64,000 nucleotides of DNA from Citrobacter sp. Res13-Sevr-PEB04-36 (GCF_015672735.1 NZ_JADABY010000076.1:1-64000), one strand, 5' to 3'; shown: positions 50,402 through 59,424, numbered from the stretch's first letter. Numbers and translations: made by a program. The notes: generated from the letters alone by a model not told the origin.

Positions 50402-51385
50402 ATGAAATTCAAACTCGCGTTACTCAGTGCAACTCTGGTTTCTGCATGCATGTTGTCCGGTACGTCCTTTGCGGCGGAAAAATATGAAATTGCGGTGGTT
50501 GCCAAAGTCACCGGTATTCCCTGGTTTAACCGTATGGAGACCGGCGTTAACGAAGCCGCAAAAAAACTGGATGTGAACGCTTACCAGACCGGTCCGTCTA
50601 CACCGGATCCAGCTCAGCAAGTCAAAGTGATTGAAGATCTGATCGCCAAAAACGTGAATGCGATAATCGTAGTGCCAAACGATGCCAAAGTCCTTGAGCC
50701 GGTACTGAAAAAAGCGCGCGAGAAAGGCATTGTGGTCCTGACGCACGAATCCCCGGACGAGCAAATCGGCCAGTGGGATATCGAAACTATCGACAGTGAA
50801 AAGTATGCGCAGGCCAACGTTGATGAGCTGGCGAAAAGTATGGGCGGCAAAGGGGGGTATGCCATCTATGTCGGTTCGCTGACCGTGCCATTGCATAACG
50901 CATGGGCCGACTACGCGATTAAGTATCAGAAAGAAAAATACCCGGAGATGTTCGAAGTGACCTCGCGTCTGCCGGTAGCGGAAAGTATTGATAAGTCCTA
51001 CTCCACGACGCTGGACCTGATGAAAACCTATCCGCAAATGAAAGGGATTATCGGCTTCGGTTCGCTGGGTCCGATCGGGGCAGGCCAGGCCGTACAGAAA
51101 AAACGCGCCAAGGATAAAATTGCCGTCGTCGGTATCGCCATGCCAGCCCAGGCTGCACCTTACCTGATGCGTGGGGATATCAAAAAAGCACTGCTGTGGG
51201 ACCCGAAAGATGCGGGCTACGCACTGGTGACGGTTGCTGACCAACTGCTGCAAGGCAAAGAGGTCAATGACTCTCTGAGTATTGATGGTTTAGGGAAAGC
51301 CGATATCGACATGGAGAAGAAAGTGATCCGTTTTAACAAGATCCTCGAAGTCACCAAAGACAACGCGCAATCACTCGGTTTCTAA
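50402..51385 (+). CDS. Periplasmic sugar-binding protein of an ABC importer
   Basis: 327 residues. Signal peptide ends near 24 (SGTSFA); a VSAC within it weakly resembles a lipobox, but the AEK mature start is more likely. It has the two-lobe type I fold of the ribose/AI-2 (LsrB-like) group: EIAVVAKVTGIPWFNRM, the NAIIVVPNDAKVLEPVLKKA strand-helix, and VGIAMPAQAAPYLMRGDIK. First gene of a six-gene operon. A palindrome follows its stop. The ligand is unknown; the linked kinase and isomerase point to a pentose-type sugar. Confidence 0.9.
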   Translation: MKFKLALLSATLVSACMLSGTSFAAEKYEIAVVAKVTGIPWFNRMETGVNEAAKKLDVNAYQTGPSTPDPAQQVKVIEDLIAKNVNAIIVVPNDAKVLEPVLKKAREKGIVVLTHESPDEQIGQWDIETIDSEKYAQANVDELAKSMGGKGGYAIYVGSLTVPLHNAWADYAIKYQKEKYPEMFEVTSRLPVAESIDKSYSTTLDLMKTYPQMKGIIGFGSLGPIGAGQAVQKKRAKDKIAVVGIAMPAQAAPYLMRGDIKKALLWDPKDAGYALVTVADQLLQGKEVNDSLSIDGLGKADIDMEKKVIRFNKILEVTKDNAQSLGF

Positions 51386-51413
51386 GGCTTTAGCCAACAC
51401 CAGGGAACCTTAA

Positions 51414-51433
51414 CGCCGACCAGCTGGTCGGCG
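51414..51433 (+). other. Perfect 20-bp palindrome between binding-protein and ATPase genes
   Basis: CGCCGACCAG is followed at once by CTGGTCGGCG, 29 bases after the stop of the binding-protein gene. Stem-loops here in other sugar importer operons keep the binding-protein message more abundant than that of the membrane parts. Confidence 0.75.
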
Positions 51434-51488
51434 CTATCCACCACACTCACATTCAGCGTCCGTCAGGACGCTCGCAGGGGTATTGTCC

Positions 51489-52997
51489 ATGGCAGACACC
51501 ACCGCATTTATCACTCTTGAGAATATCAGCAAACAATTCCCGGGCGTGCTGGCGCTGGATAACGTGAATCTGACGCTGAAAAAAGGCGAAGTTCACTGTC
51601 TGGCGGGCCAAAACGGCTGTGGCAAGAGCACCATCATTAAAGTGATCTCCGGGGTCTATCACCCTGAAAAAGGCGCGCAGATTTTACTCGATGGCAAGCT
51701 GTTCCATCACCTGACGCCGCAGCTTTCTTCTCACTATGGCATCCAGGTTATCTATCAGGATCTGTCGCTGTTCCCCAATTTTAGCGTCGCGGAAAATATT
51801 GCGGTTAACCGCTACCTGCCCGGCGGTGATATCTGGGTACGTCGCGGCGCCATGAAACAACAAGCGCTGGCAGCCATGAAGCGCATTGGCGTAACCCTCG
51901 ATCCGGACAAAAAGGTCGAGAAACTCTCCATCGCCGACCGCCAACTGGTAGCGATTTGCCGGGCGATTGCCGCCGACGCACGGCTGGTCATCATGGATGA
52001 ACCCACCGCCTCATTAACCCGTCAGGAAGTCAACGGCCTGCTGCGGGTGGTTAACGAACTGAAAGCCGCCGGCATTTGCGTGGTATTTGTCAGCCATCGT
52101 CTTGATGAAGTGATGGAAGTAGCCGACCGGATCAGCGTGATGCGCGACGGGAAACTGGTCGGCACGTATCCTGCCAGCGAACTGGACAGCCATGAACTGG
52201 CCTTCCTGATGACCGGGCAACGCTTCCATTACAGCCCGCTGCCGGAGAAGTCGTTCGACTCCAACGAACCATTGCTGGAACTGCGCAACCTGAGCCGTCG
52301 CGGAAAATACCAGAATATTAATTTGTCGCTGCATGGCGGTGAGATTGTCTCGATTGTTGGCCTGCTGGGTGCCGGGCGCACCGAGCTGTGTCTGAGTCTG
52401 TTTGGCATGACCCACCCAGAAAGCGGTGAAATGCGCATTAACGGTCAGCCGGTCCGGCTGCGTAATAACCACGATGCCATTCAGCACGGGATCGGCTACG
52501 TCTCAGAAGATCGCCTGACGCAGGGATTGATCATGGAGCAGTCGATCTACGACAACACTATCGTCACGGTCTTCGATCAACTGCACACCCGCAGCGGCCT
52601 GCTCGACCATGCTAAAGCACAGAAGCTGGTCGCTGATTTGATCCGCGAGCTGAACATCAAAGTGTCCGATCCGCACTTGCCGGTCAAAACGCTCTCCGGC
52701 GGCAACGCCCAACGTATCGCCATTGCCAAATGGGTGGCAACCCATCCGCGCATCCTGATCCTCGACTCCCCCACCGTTGGCGTCGACATTGCCAACAAAG
52801 AGGGCATTTACCAGATTGCCCGCGACCTGGCCGAACAGGGGATGGCGGTACTGATGATCTGCGATGAGATCCCGGAAGCCTATTACAACAGCCACCGCGT
52901 GCTGGTGATGCGTCGCGGCAAACTGGTGGCGGAATTTAATCCTCATCAGTGTCGTGAAGAGGAAATTGCTGAAGTGGTCGAGGTCATCAATGAATAG
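51489..52997 (+). CDS. Sugar ABC transporter ATPase (RbsA/XylG type)
   Basis: 502 residues from the ATG at 51489, with AGGGG upstream; a TTG at 51483 is also in frame. Two nucleotide-binding domains are fused: the first has GQNGCGKST, LSIADRQLVAICRA and VIMDEPTASLT; the second has a degenerate P-loop (LLGAGRTEL), LSGGNAQRIAIAKW and LILDSPTVGVDI. This is the standard layout for ribose, xylose and galactose importers. It powers the two permeases encoded after it. Confidence 0.95.
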   Translation: MADTTAFITLENISKQFPGVLALDNVNLTLKKGEVHCLAGQNGCGKSTIIKVISGVYHPEKGAQILLDGKLFHHLTPQLSSHYGIQVIYQDLSLFPNFSVAENIAVNRYLPGGDIWVRRGAMKQQALAAMKRIGVTLDPDKKVEKLSIADRQLVAICRAIAADARLVIMDEPTASLTRQEVNGLLRVVNELKAAGICVVFVSHRLDEVMEVADRISVMRDGKLVGTYPASELDSHELAFLMTGQRFHYSPLPEKSFDSNEPLLELRNLSRRGKYQNINLSLHGGEIVSIVGLLGAGRTELCLSLFGMTHPESGEMRINGQPVRLRNNHDAIQHGIGYVSEDRLTQGLIMEQSIYDNTIVTVFDQLHTRSGLLDHAKAQKLVADLIRELNIKVSDPHLPVKTLSGGNAQRIAIAKWVATHPRILILDSPTVGVDIANKEGIYQIARDLAEQGMAVLMICDEIPEAYYNSHRVLVMRRGKLVAEFNPHQCREEEIAEVVEVINE

Positions 52998-53979
52998 TCT
53001 GCGTTTCTCCCGTTTGCTCGGGCAACATGAATTCTGGCTGGGGCTACTGGTAGTGGCACTCGCCGTCGGTCTGAGCGTCAGTACCGATGAGTTCCTGTCA
53101 CTGGGGAACCTGACAGACGTCGCCACCAGTTATGCCATTCTCGGCATTCTGGCCTGCGGCCTGTTTGTGGTGCTGATTTCCGGCGGGATCGACATTTCAT
53201 TCCCGGCGATGACCGCCATTGCCCAGTACGCGATGGCCAGTTGGGTGATCGGTCACGGCGGCAACTTTGCGCTGGCGCTGGTTATTGCCATTGCCGTTGG
53301 ACTGCTACTCGGGCTTATTAACGGCTTTCTGGTCTACTGGCTGCGCGTACCGGCGATCATCATTACCATCGCCACGCTGAACGTCTACTACGGCCTGCTG
53401 GTGTACGCCACTAAAGGTACCTGGCTGTATGGCTTCCCGGACTGGTTCATGAACGGCATTAACTGGTTCTCGTTCACCGCAGCGGACGGCTACGACTACG
53501 GACTGACCCTGCCCCTGCTGTGTCTGGCGACGGTGATTATTGTGACTGCCGTACTGATGAACTATACCCGCCTCGGTCGCCAGGTTTACGCCATGGGCGG
53601 CAACCGCGACGCGGCGTCGCGCCTGGGTCTGAATTTGCTGAAGCTGCATTTCTATGTGTACGGCTACATGGGGATTCTGGCAGGCGTTGCCGCCGTGGTG
53701 CAGGCGCAAATCACCCAATCCGTGGCGCCCAACTCCCTGCTCGGTTTTGAGTTGACGGTACTGGCGGCGGTCGTGCTCGGGGGAACCAGCATGAGCGGTG
53801 GACGCGGTACCCTGACCGGAACGCTGCTCGGCGTTGTCCTGCTGGCCTTCTTACAAAACGGCCTGACGCTGCTGAGCGTCTCCTCTTACTGGCACACCGT
53901 GTTCAGCGGCGCCATTATCCTGGTCAGCATTAGCGCCACGGCCTGGAACGAAAAACGCAAACTGGCAAGGGAGCTTTGA
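52990..53979 (+). CDS. Sugar ABC transporter permease 1 (RbsC family)
   Basis: 329 residues from the ATG at 52990, which overlaps the ATPase stop by eight bases and has GAGG upstream; a start at 52954 is open but less likely. About eight to ten membrane segments. The family motif is ISGGIDISFPAMTAIAQ, and VLGGTSMSGGRGTLTG marks the EAA-like loop. It forms the channel with the next gene product. Confidence 0.93.
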   Translation: MNSLRFSRLLGQHEFWLGLLVVALAVGLSVSTDEFLSLGNLTDVATSYAILGILACGLFVVLISGGIDISFPAMTAIAQYAMASWVIGHGGNFALALVIAIAVGLLLGLINGFLVYWLRVPAIIITIATLNVYYGLLVYATKGTWLYGFPDWFMNGINWFSFTAADGYDYGLTLPLLCLATVIIVTAVLMNYTRLGRQVYAMGGNRDAASRLGLNLLKLHFYVYGYMGILAGVAAVVQAQITQSVAPNSLLGFELTVLAAVVLGGTSMSGGRGTLTGTLLGVVLLAFLQNGLTLLSVSSYWHTVFSGAIILVSISATAWNEKRKLAREL

Positions 53980-53980
53980 G

Positions 53981-54934
53981 ATGAAAACAATCGCCAGATT
54001 TTTACCCGGTGATGCCATTATTCGTCTGCAATGCATCATTATTGTGGTCGTCGCGCTGGTCTTCTCAGCCCTGCTTGGCAGCCGTTTTTTCAGCGTAGCT
54101 AACTTTCAGTCCATCAGTTCACAACTACCGATCCTCGGCATGCTGGCGCTGGGAATGGGCATGACCATGCTGACCGGCGGCATTAACCTGTCCATTATTG
54201 CCGGGGCTAATGCCTGCTCGCTGGTAATGGCGGCAATCATCGTCACCCATCCGGATAACCCTCTGTTCCTGGTCATCGCCCTGCTGGCGGGAGCTGCCGT
54301 GGCGGTAGCCATTGGTACACTGAACGGCGTGCTGATCGCCTGGGTCGGCGTGTCGCCGATCCTCGCCACGCTCGGCACCATGACGCTTATCTCCGGGCTG
54401 AATATTCTGCTCTCCAACGGCACGGTCATTTCCGGCTTCCCGACCGCTATTCAATACCTGGGTAACGGCACGATTGCCGGTATCCCGGTGGCGCTGCTGC
54501 TCTTTTTCTTCGTGGCTATCCTGCTATGGGTACTGCTGGAACACACCACGCTTGGACGCAGCCTGTATCTCGTTGGGTCCAACGAACAGGCAACCCGCTA
54601 CAGCGGCGTGAATACGGTACGGGTACAGATCTCCGTGTACGTCATTTCTGCCCTGCTCGGCTGGGTGGCCGCCATCCTGATGATGGCGAAATTTAACTCG
54701 GCAAAAGCCGGATACGGCGAATCCTATCTGCTGGTCACCATCCTCGCCTCGGTGCTGGGTGGCATCAACCCGGATGGCGGCTTCGGCCGTATTATCGGCC
54801 TGGTGCTGGCACTCATTGTGCTGCAAATGCTGGAAAGCGGCCTTAACTTGCTGGGGGTCAGTAGCTATCTGACGATGGCGCTGTGGGGCGCGGTGCTGAT
54901 CCTCTTTATCGCATTACAGAATCGTAAAGCCTGA
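53981..54934 (+). CDS. Sugar ABC transporter permease 2 (RbsC family)
   Basis: 317 residues; starts two bases after the previous stop. The same fold is visible: LTGGINLSIIAGANACSL and ASVLGGINPDGGFGRI. Two different permeases suggest a heterodimeric channel, as in LsrCD, rather than the homodimer of RbsC. Confidence 0.93.
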   Translation: MKTIARFLPGDAIIRLQCIIIVVVALVFSALLGSRFFSVANFQSISSQLPILGMLALGMGMTMLTGGINLSIIAGANACSLVMAAIIVTHPDNPLFLVIALLAGAAVAVAIGTLNGVLIAWVGVSPILATLGTMTLISGLNILLSNGTVISGFPTAIQYLGNGTIAGIPVALLLFFFVAILLWVLLEHTTLGRSLYLVGSNEQATRYSGVNTVRVQISVYVISALLGWVAAILMMAKFNSAKAGYGESYLLVTILASVLGGINPDGGFGRIIGLVLALIVLQMLESGLNLLGVSSYLTMALWGAVLILFIALQNRKA

Positions 54935-54951
54935 TTCCAGGAGAAAAAATT

Positions 54952-56589
54952 ATGGCAAGTTACTTTATTGGTGTAGATGTCGGAACCGGTAGCGCCCGTG
55001 CAGGCGTGTTTGATCTCAACGGCAGAATGGTCGGTCAGGCCAGTCGGGCGATTGAGATTTACCGTCCGCAGGCCGATTTCGTTGAGCAATCCTCAGATAA
55101 CATCTGGCAGGCAGTGTGTAACGCAGTTCGTGATGCGATTAACCAGTCAGATATCAACCCGATTCAGGTGAAAGGTCTGGGCTTCGACGCCACCTGCTCG
55201 CTGGTGGTGCTGGATAAAGAAGGCAAACCGCTGACCATCAGCCCGTCCGGGCGCAGCGAGCAAAACATTATTGTGTGGATGGATCACCGCGCCATTACTC
55301 AAGCCGAGCGCATTAACGCCCTGCATCATCGAGTGCTGGACTACGTCGGCGGGATTATCTCGCCGGAAATGCAAACGCCAAAACTGCTGTGGCTGAAGCA
55401 GCATATGCCCAACACCTGGGCCAATGCGGGCTACTATTTTGACCTGCCAGATTTCCTCACCTGGCGCGCGACCGGCGATGACACGCGCTCGCTGTGCTCG
55501 ACGGTGTGTAAATGGACCTATATGGGTCATGAGGACAAATGGGATGCCAGCTATTTCCGCCAGATTGGGCTGGAAGACTTGCTGGAGCACGATGCCGCCA
55601 AAATTGGCCGCTACGTGAAAACCATGGGAGAACCGCTCGGTCACGGCCTTTCTGCGCGGGCAGCCAGCGAAATGGGTCTAATCCCAGGAACCGCGGTAAG
55701 CGTGTCGATTATCGATGCCCACGCCGGAACGCTGGGCACCCTCGGCGCCTGCGGTGTTACCGGCGAAGTGGCTGATTTCGATCGCCGCGTCGCGCTGATT
55801 GGCGGCACATCCACCGGTCATATGGCAATATCGAAAGAGCCGCGCTTTATTGGTGGCGTCTGGGGTCCGTACTACTCTGCCGTTCTGCCGCAATACTGGC
55901 TCAACGAAGGCGGACAGTCGGCCACCGGCGCGTTAATCGACCACGTTATTCAGTCACACCCGTGCTATGACACGCTGTTGGCACAGGCAAAATCACAGGG
56001 GCAGACCATTTACGAAGTGCTGAATGCGCTGCTGCGTAAAATGGCCGGCGAACCGGAAGATATCGCATTTCTGACCCGCGATATGCATATTCTGCCCTAT
56101 TTCCACGGTAACCGTTCCCCGCGCGCCAACCCAACGCTCACCGGCGCGATTACCGGGCTGAAGCTGTCTCGAACGCCGGAAGATATGGCACTGCAGTATC
56201 TGGCGACCATTCAGGCCATTGCGCTGGGGACGCGGCATATTATCGAAACGATGAACCAAAGCGGTTATACCATCGATACTATTATGGCCAGCGGCGGCGG
56301 CACGAAAAACCCGATTTTCGTGCAGGAACATGCTAACGCCACCGGCTGCGCGATGCTGCTGCCTGAAGAAAGTGAAGCAATGCTGCTGGGCAGCGCCATG
56401 ATGGGAACCCTCGCCGCAGGCGTGTTCGACACCTTCCCGGAAGCAATGTCAGCGATGAGCCGCATTGGTAAAACGGTCACCCCGCAAACCAACCGTATTA
56501 AGCAGTACTACGATCGAAAATACCGGGTTTTCCACGAGATGTACCAGGACCATATGAAATACCGCCAGTTGATGCAGGAGGACGCATGA
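54952..56589 (+). CDS. FGGY-family carbohydrate kinase (ribulokinase-like)
   Basis: 545 residues. It has the FGGY actin-like fold in two halves: IGVDVGTGSARAGVFDL binds phosphate at the N-terminus, VWMDHRAITQAERIN is near the substrate site, and MASGGGTKNPIFVQEHAN is the C-terminal signature. Length and sequence put it with D-ribulose/pentulose kinases (the TIGR01315-type group) more than with glycerol or xylulose kinases. It should phosphorylate the imported sugar at the terminal hydroxyl. Its last bases overlap the next gene's start (ATGA). Confidence 0.9.
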   Translation: MASYFIGVDVGTGSARAGVFDLNGRMVGQASRAIEIYRPQADFVEQSSDNIWQAVCNAVRDAINQSDINPIQVKGLGFDATCSLVVLDKEGKPLTISPSGRSEQNIIVWMDHRAITQAERINALHHRVLDYVGGIISPEMQTPKLLWLKQHMPNTWANAGYYFDLPDFLTWRATGDDTRSLCSTVCKWTYMGHEDKWDASYFRQIGLEDLLEHDAAKIGRYVKTMGEPLGHGLSARAASEMGLIPGTAVSVSIIDAHAGTLGTLGACGVTGEVADFDRRVALIGGTSTGHMAISKEPRFIGGVWGPYYSAVLPQYWLNEGGQSATGALIDHVIQSHPCYDTLLAQAKSQGQTIYEVLNALLRKMAGEPEDIAFLTRDMHILPYFHGNRSPRANPTLTGAITGLKLSRTPEDMALQYLATIQAIALGTRHIIETMNQSGYTIDTIMASGGGTKNPIFVQEHANATGCAMLLPEESEAMLLGSAMMGTLAAGVFDTFPEAMSAMSRIGKTVTPQTNRIKQYYDRKYRVFHEMYQDHMKYRQLMQEDA

Positions 56590-57185
56590 GTGATTCATGG
56601 TCCCAGGCGACCGGCGTGTGGCAGCTCTACAGTGAGGCTCTGGCGGGATTGGGCCAGCATCTGACAGAGCAGACCTGGCAGTCTTTAATGACGGAACTGC
56701 GCGACTGCACAGGAAAAATCGTCGTCACCGGCGTCGGTACGTCCGGCATTGCCGCGCGTAAAGTGGCGCATATGCTGGCCTGCGTCGAACGCCCGGCGAT
56801 TTACCTCAATGCCACCGATGCCGCCCATGGCGACCTGGGTTTTTTACGCGCAGACGATCGGGTTATTATGCTGTCGCGCGGAGGGAATTCAGATGAGCTT
56901 ACCCGGTTGCTGCCGGGACTGGCTGCGCGGAACGTACCGATAATTAGCGTGACGGAAAACCCAAACTCCGCCATCGCCAGCGCCTCCCGGCTGGTGATTT
57001 CCACCGGCGTTCAGCGCGAGGCCGATCCGCTGGACATGCTGGCGACCACCTCCATTATTCTGGTGCTGGCGATATTTGATGCCGCCTGCGCCTGTCTGAT
57101 GAGCGAAAGTGGTTACTCAAAGGAGACGCTGTTAGCCGTGCATCCTGGCGGCGATGTGGGATTAACGCTGAGCCGTGGGCAGTAA
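56586..57185 (+). CDS. SIS-domain sugar-phosphate isomerase, arabinose-5-phosphate isomerase-like
   Basis: 199 residues made of one SIS domain. VVTGVGTSGIAARKVAHMLA and AAHGDLGFLRADDRVIMLSR align with the SIS half of KdsD/GutQ, and the C-terminal HPGGDVG matches their HPGGALG. The CBS pair present in KdsD and GutQ is missing. A SIS-only arabinose-5-phosphate isomerase was reported from uropathogenic E. coli (c3406). The reaction expected is D-arabinose 5-phosphate to and from D-ribulose 5-phosphate. 6-Phospho-3-hexuloisomerase is an alternative. It is the last gene of the operon, with a 4-base overlap to the kinase. Confidence 0.85.
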   Translation: MSDSWSQATGVWQLYSEALAGLGQHLTEQTWQSLMTELRDCTGKIVVTGVGTSGIAARKVAHMLACVERPAIYLNATDAAHGDLGFLRADDRVIMLSRGGNSDELTRLLPGLAARNVPIISVTENPNSAIASASRLVISTGVQREADPLDMLATTSIILVLAIFDAACACLMSESGYSKETLLAVHPGGDVGLTLSRGQ

Positions 57186-58146
57186 TGCCAGACAGCGCTC
57201 TTTTTAATACCCCCTATCCGCAGGTGTAATGGCGGTAAGTTAAACATGTAGGGAGAACGTTTTACTCTGATTAATTTTCCGTTCACTTTATGTGCGTCGC
57301 TTCTCTGATATCGCTATACCCGTGAACGTGCAAGGGAGGCTCGCCACCTCCCTTGCATCCCAGGCTCCCGGCACGGAAAATCGTCGCTACGCGATTATTC
57401 GTCCCATCCCAGGGACTCCCCCCTTACGGGGCCAGCGCAAGCGCTGTTCAAAATTGCTCCCGGCAATTTTGTCATTCACCTTATTCCGTCTGCCTGTCGG
57501 GTCGGGTACGGCCTGCATCCCTGCGGGCAGACCCGGTCAGCCGTCAACGCCTCATCGATTTTCAGCCGGACCGGAGACATCGCTTCAACTCTCTGGTTTT
57601 CAGTTAAATCTGTTTTGCTGTTCAGAGATATTCAAATAAAGATACAGGTGGTCAGGCTTGGCTGGTCCGGCTGAAAATTGCCGACGAGTTTCCGTAAGGC
57701 CGGGAGAGCCAGCATGGATGCTGGCTCAGGGCGCGCTTTACAGGGACGTTGCATCGCGCCCGACCCGGTAGCCTGGAGGAATAAGCGGAGGGGATTGCGA
57801 AGCAACAATTTTCCGTGCCGGGAGCCGGGATTGTTAAGGGTGCGGCGATAGCACCCTTAACACGTTCACTGGCGTTCAGTGTAAATAGAAGCGATGAACA
57901 TGAGGTGAACGGAACCCTTTCTCTGAGAAAGCATATTCATTATCTGCCGGTTTTTTTTATATCTAAACAAAAGATAAAACAGTGAAAAAGCGTGTTAACG
58001 CGCTGCGTTTAACTCCCGCTCACTGTTCCTCACGTTAAAAATTCTGTGACGGCCTCCCGCATTCCTTGCGGAAAGGATTCCATTCTTTATTTCTATGAGC
58101 AAACTTTAGCTATTCTTACCAAATATACTTTCGGGAGACCCTACAG
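57186..58146. other. 961-base gene-free region before csiE
   Basis: No convincing gene is seen: a 115-codon ORF at 57292-57639 only reflects the repeat. The region contains the nested inverted repeat 57277-57914, then CTTTCTC-T-GAGAAAG (57917-57931) and a T-rich stretch. The remaining 58000-58146 should hold the csiE promoter. Confidence 0.8.
57277..57914. repeat. Large nested imperfect palindrome with matched internal hairpins
   Basis: A 638-base inverted repeat. Outer ends: TTCCGTTCAC (57277-57286) and GTGAACGGAA (57905-57914). Exact inner matches: 57363-57381 with 57808-57826 (19 bases) and 57558-57572 with 57664-57678 (15 bases). The axis is near 57596-57618. At matching places each arm also folds on itself. 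Left: GCAAGGGAGG/CCTCCCTTGC (57330-57356). Right: GTTAAGGGTGC/GCACCCTTAAC (57833-57861). Next come TCGC-tac-GCGA (57384-57394) and TTGC-gaa-GCAA (57795-57805). More hairpins: CAAAATTGC/GCAATTTTG (57449-57471), GTCTGCC/GGCAGAC (57488-57532), AGCCAGCAT/ATGCTGGCT (57706-57727) and GGGCGCG/CGCGCCC (57729-57761). It could be two head-to-head copies of a ~300-base repeat, a structured RNA, or a MITE-like element. Confidence 0.88.
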
Positions 58147-59424
58147 ATGATGTCAACGCTTGCCCCGCCATCTGTACTTTCTGCTCCCCAGCGCCGCTGC
58201 CATGTGCTGCTGACGCTTTTTCAGCCAGGGCAAATCGCGACCACCCAGACATTCTGTACCCTCAACGGCGTCGAAGACGATGTGGTCCGCGAGGATATCA
58301 TCGGCGCGGGAATCGAAATCCAGCGCTATCATCGGCTTACTATCATTGCCACGCAGAATGGCGGCTACCAGATCGAAGGCACGGCGCTCAATCAGCGGTT
58401 GTGCTTTCTGCACTGGCTTCGACGCGGCCTGCGCCTCTGCCCGGGCTTTATCGCTGAGCAGTTCACGCCTGCGTTAAAAATGCAGCTCAAACAACGCGGT
58501 ATCGCCCGCACGCTGTATGACGACACCAATCTGCATGCGCTCATCAACCTCTGTTCCCGGCGACTGCAAAAACCGTTTGAATGCCGGGATATCCAGTTCC
58601 TGCGTTTGTTTTTACAGTACTGCCTGCTGCAACATCACGCCGGGCTCCACCCGGAGTTTAACTCGCTACAGCAACGCTGGGCGCAATCCTGCGCCGAGTA
58701 CTCGCTTGCCGAGGAAATTGGCCGTCACTGGCAACGTCACGTAATGCAGAGTGCGCCGCCGGGCGAGTCGTTGTTTATGGCGCTGCTGTTCTCGATGATC
58801 CGCATTCCCGACCCCATTCGCGATAACCATCAGCAGGACCGCCGCCTGCGTCTGGGCATTGCCCGGCTAGTGCTGCGTTTTCGCGAGAGCGGCAACGTTC
58901 GCTTCAGCGACGAACAAGGACTGAACGACCAGTTGTATGTCCATCTTGCCCAGGCCTTGAACCGCTGTGTGTTCGCGATTGGCATTGATAACACCCTGCC
59001 GGAAGAGTTCAGTCGGCTCTATCCCCGGCTGGTACGCACCACGCGCGAGGCGCTCAAGGGATTTGAGGCGGAATACGATGTGCATTTTTCAGAAGAAGAA
59101 ACCGGGCTGGTCGCCGTCATTTTTGGCGCATGGCTGATGCAGGAAAAAGATCTGCACGAGAAGCAAATCATCCTGCTGACGGGTAATAATGAACGTCTGG
59201 AGGCACATATTGAGCAGCAACTACGTGAGCTAACCCTGCTGCCGCTGAACGTAAAACATATGCCGATGCAGGACTTTCAGAAACAGGGCTCGCCGCGTGG
59301 CGTGGCGCTGATTATTACGCCCTACACCACGCCGCTGCCGCTGTTTTCACCGCCGTTGATTCACGCGGATCTGTCGCTGACTGCGCATCAGCAGCAGCAG
59401 ATCCGCAAAATCCTCGAATCATAA
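58147..59424 (+). CDS. csiE: Stationary-phase inducible protein CsiE
   Basis: 425 residues, one less than in E. coli. The C-terminal half (about 205-310) is a PRD-type phosphotransferase regulatory domain (LYVHLAQALNRCVFAIGIDN), followed by an EIIB-like alpha/beta end (IILLTGNNERLEAHIEQQL). It is a putative PTS-responsive antiterminator relative; its target is unknown. In E. coli it is induced by sigma S and cAMP-CRP. It ends six bases into the convergent hcaT. Confidence 0.96.
   Translation: MMSTLAPPSVLSAPQRRCHVLLTLFQPGQIATTQTFCTLNGVEDDVVREDIIGAGIEIQRYHRLTIIATQNGGYQIEGTALNQRLCFLHWLRRGLRLCPGFIAEQFTPALKMQLKQRGIARTLYDDTNLHALINLCSRRLQKPFECRDIQFLRLFLQYCLLQHHAGLHPEFNSLQQRWAQSCAEYSLAEEIGRHWQRHVMQSAPPGESLFMALLFSMIRIPDPIRDNHQQDRRLRLGIARLVLRFRESGNVRFSDEQGLNDQLYVHLAQALNRCVFAIGIDNTLPEEFSRLYPRLVRTTREALKGFEAEYDVHFSEEETGLVAVIFGAWLMQEKDLHEKQIILLTGNNERLEAHIEQQLRELTLLPLNVKHMPMQDFQKQGSPRGVALIITPYTTPLPLFSPPLIHADLSLTAHQQQQIRKILES

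Noticed and set aside
50420..51253. 277-codon open frame opposite the sugar-binding protein gene
   Set aside because: A shadow; composition reflects the complement of a conserved coding strand.
57292..57639. 115-codon ORF inside the palindrome
   Set aside because: No ribosome site, low-complexity Pro/Arg-rich translation; the inverted repeat explains the sequence.
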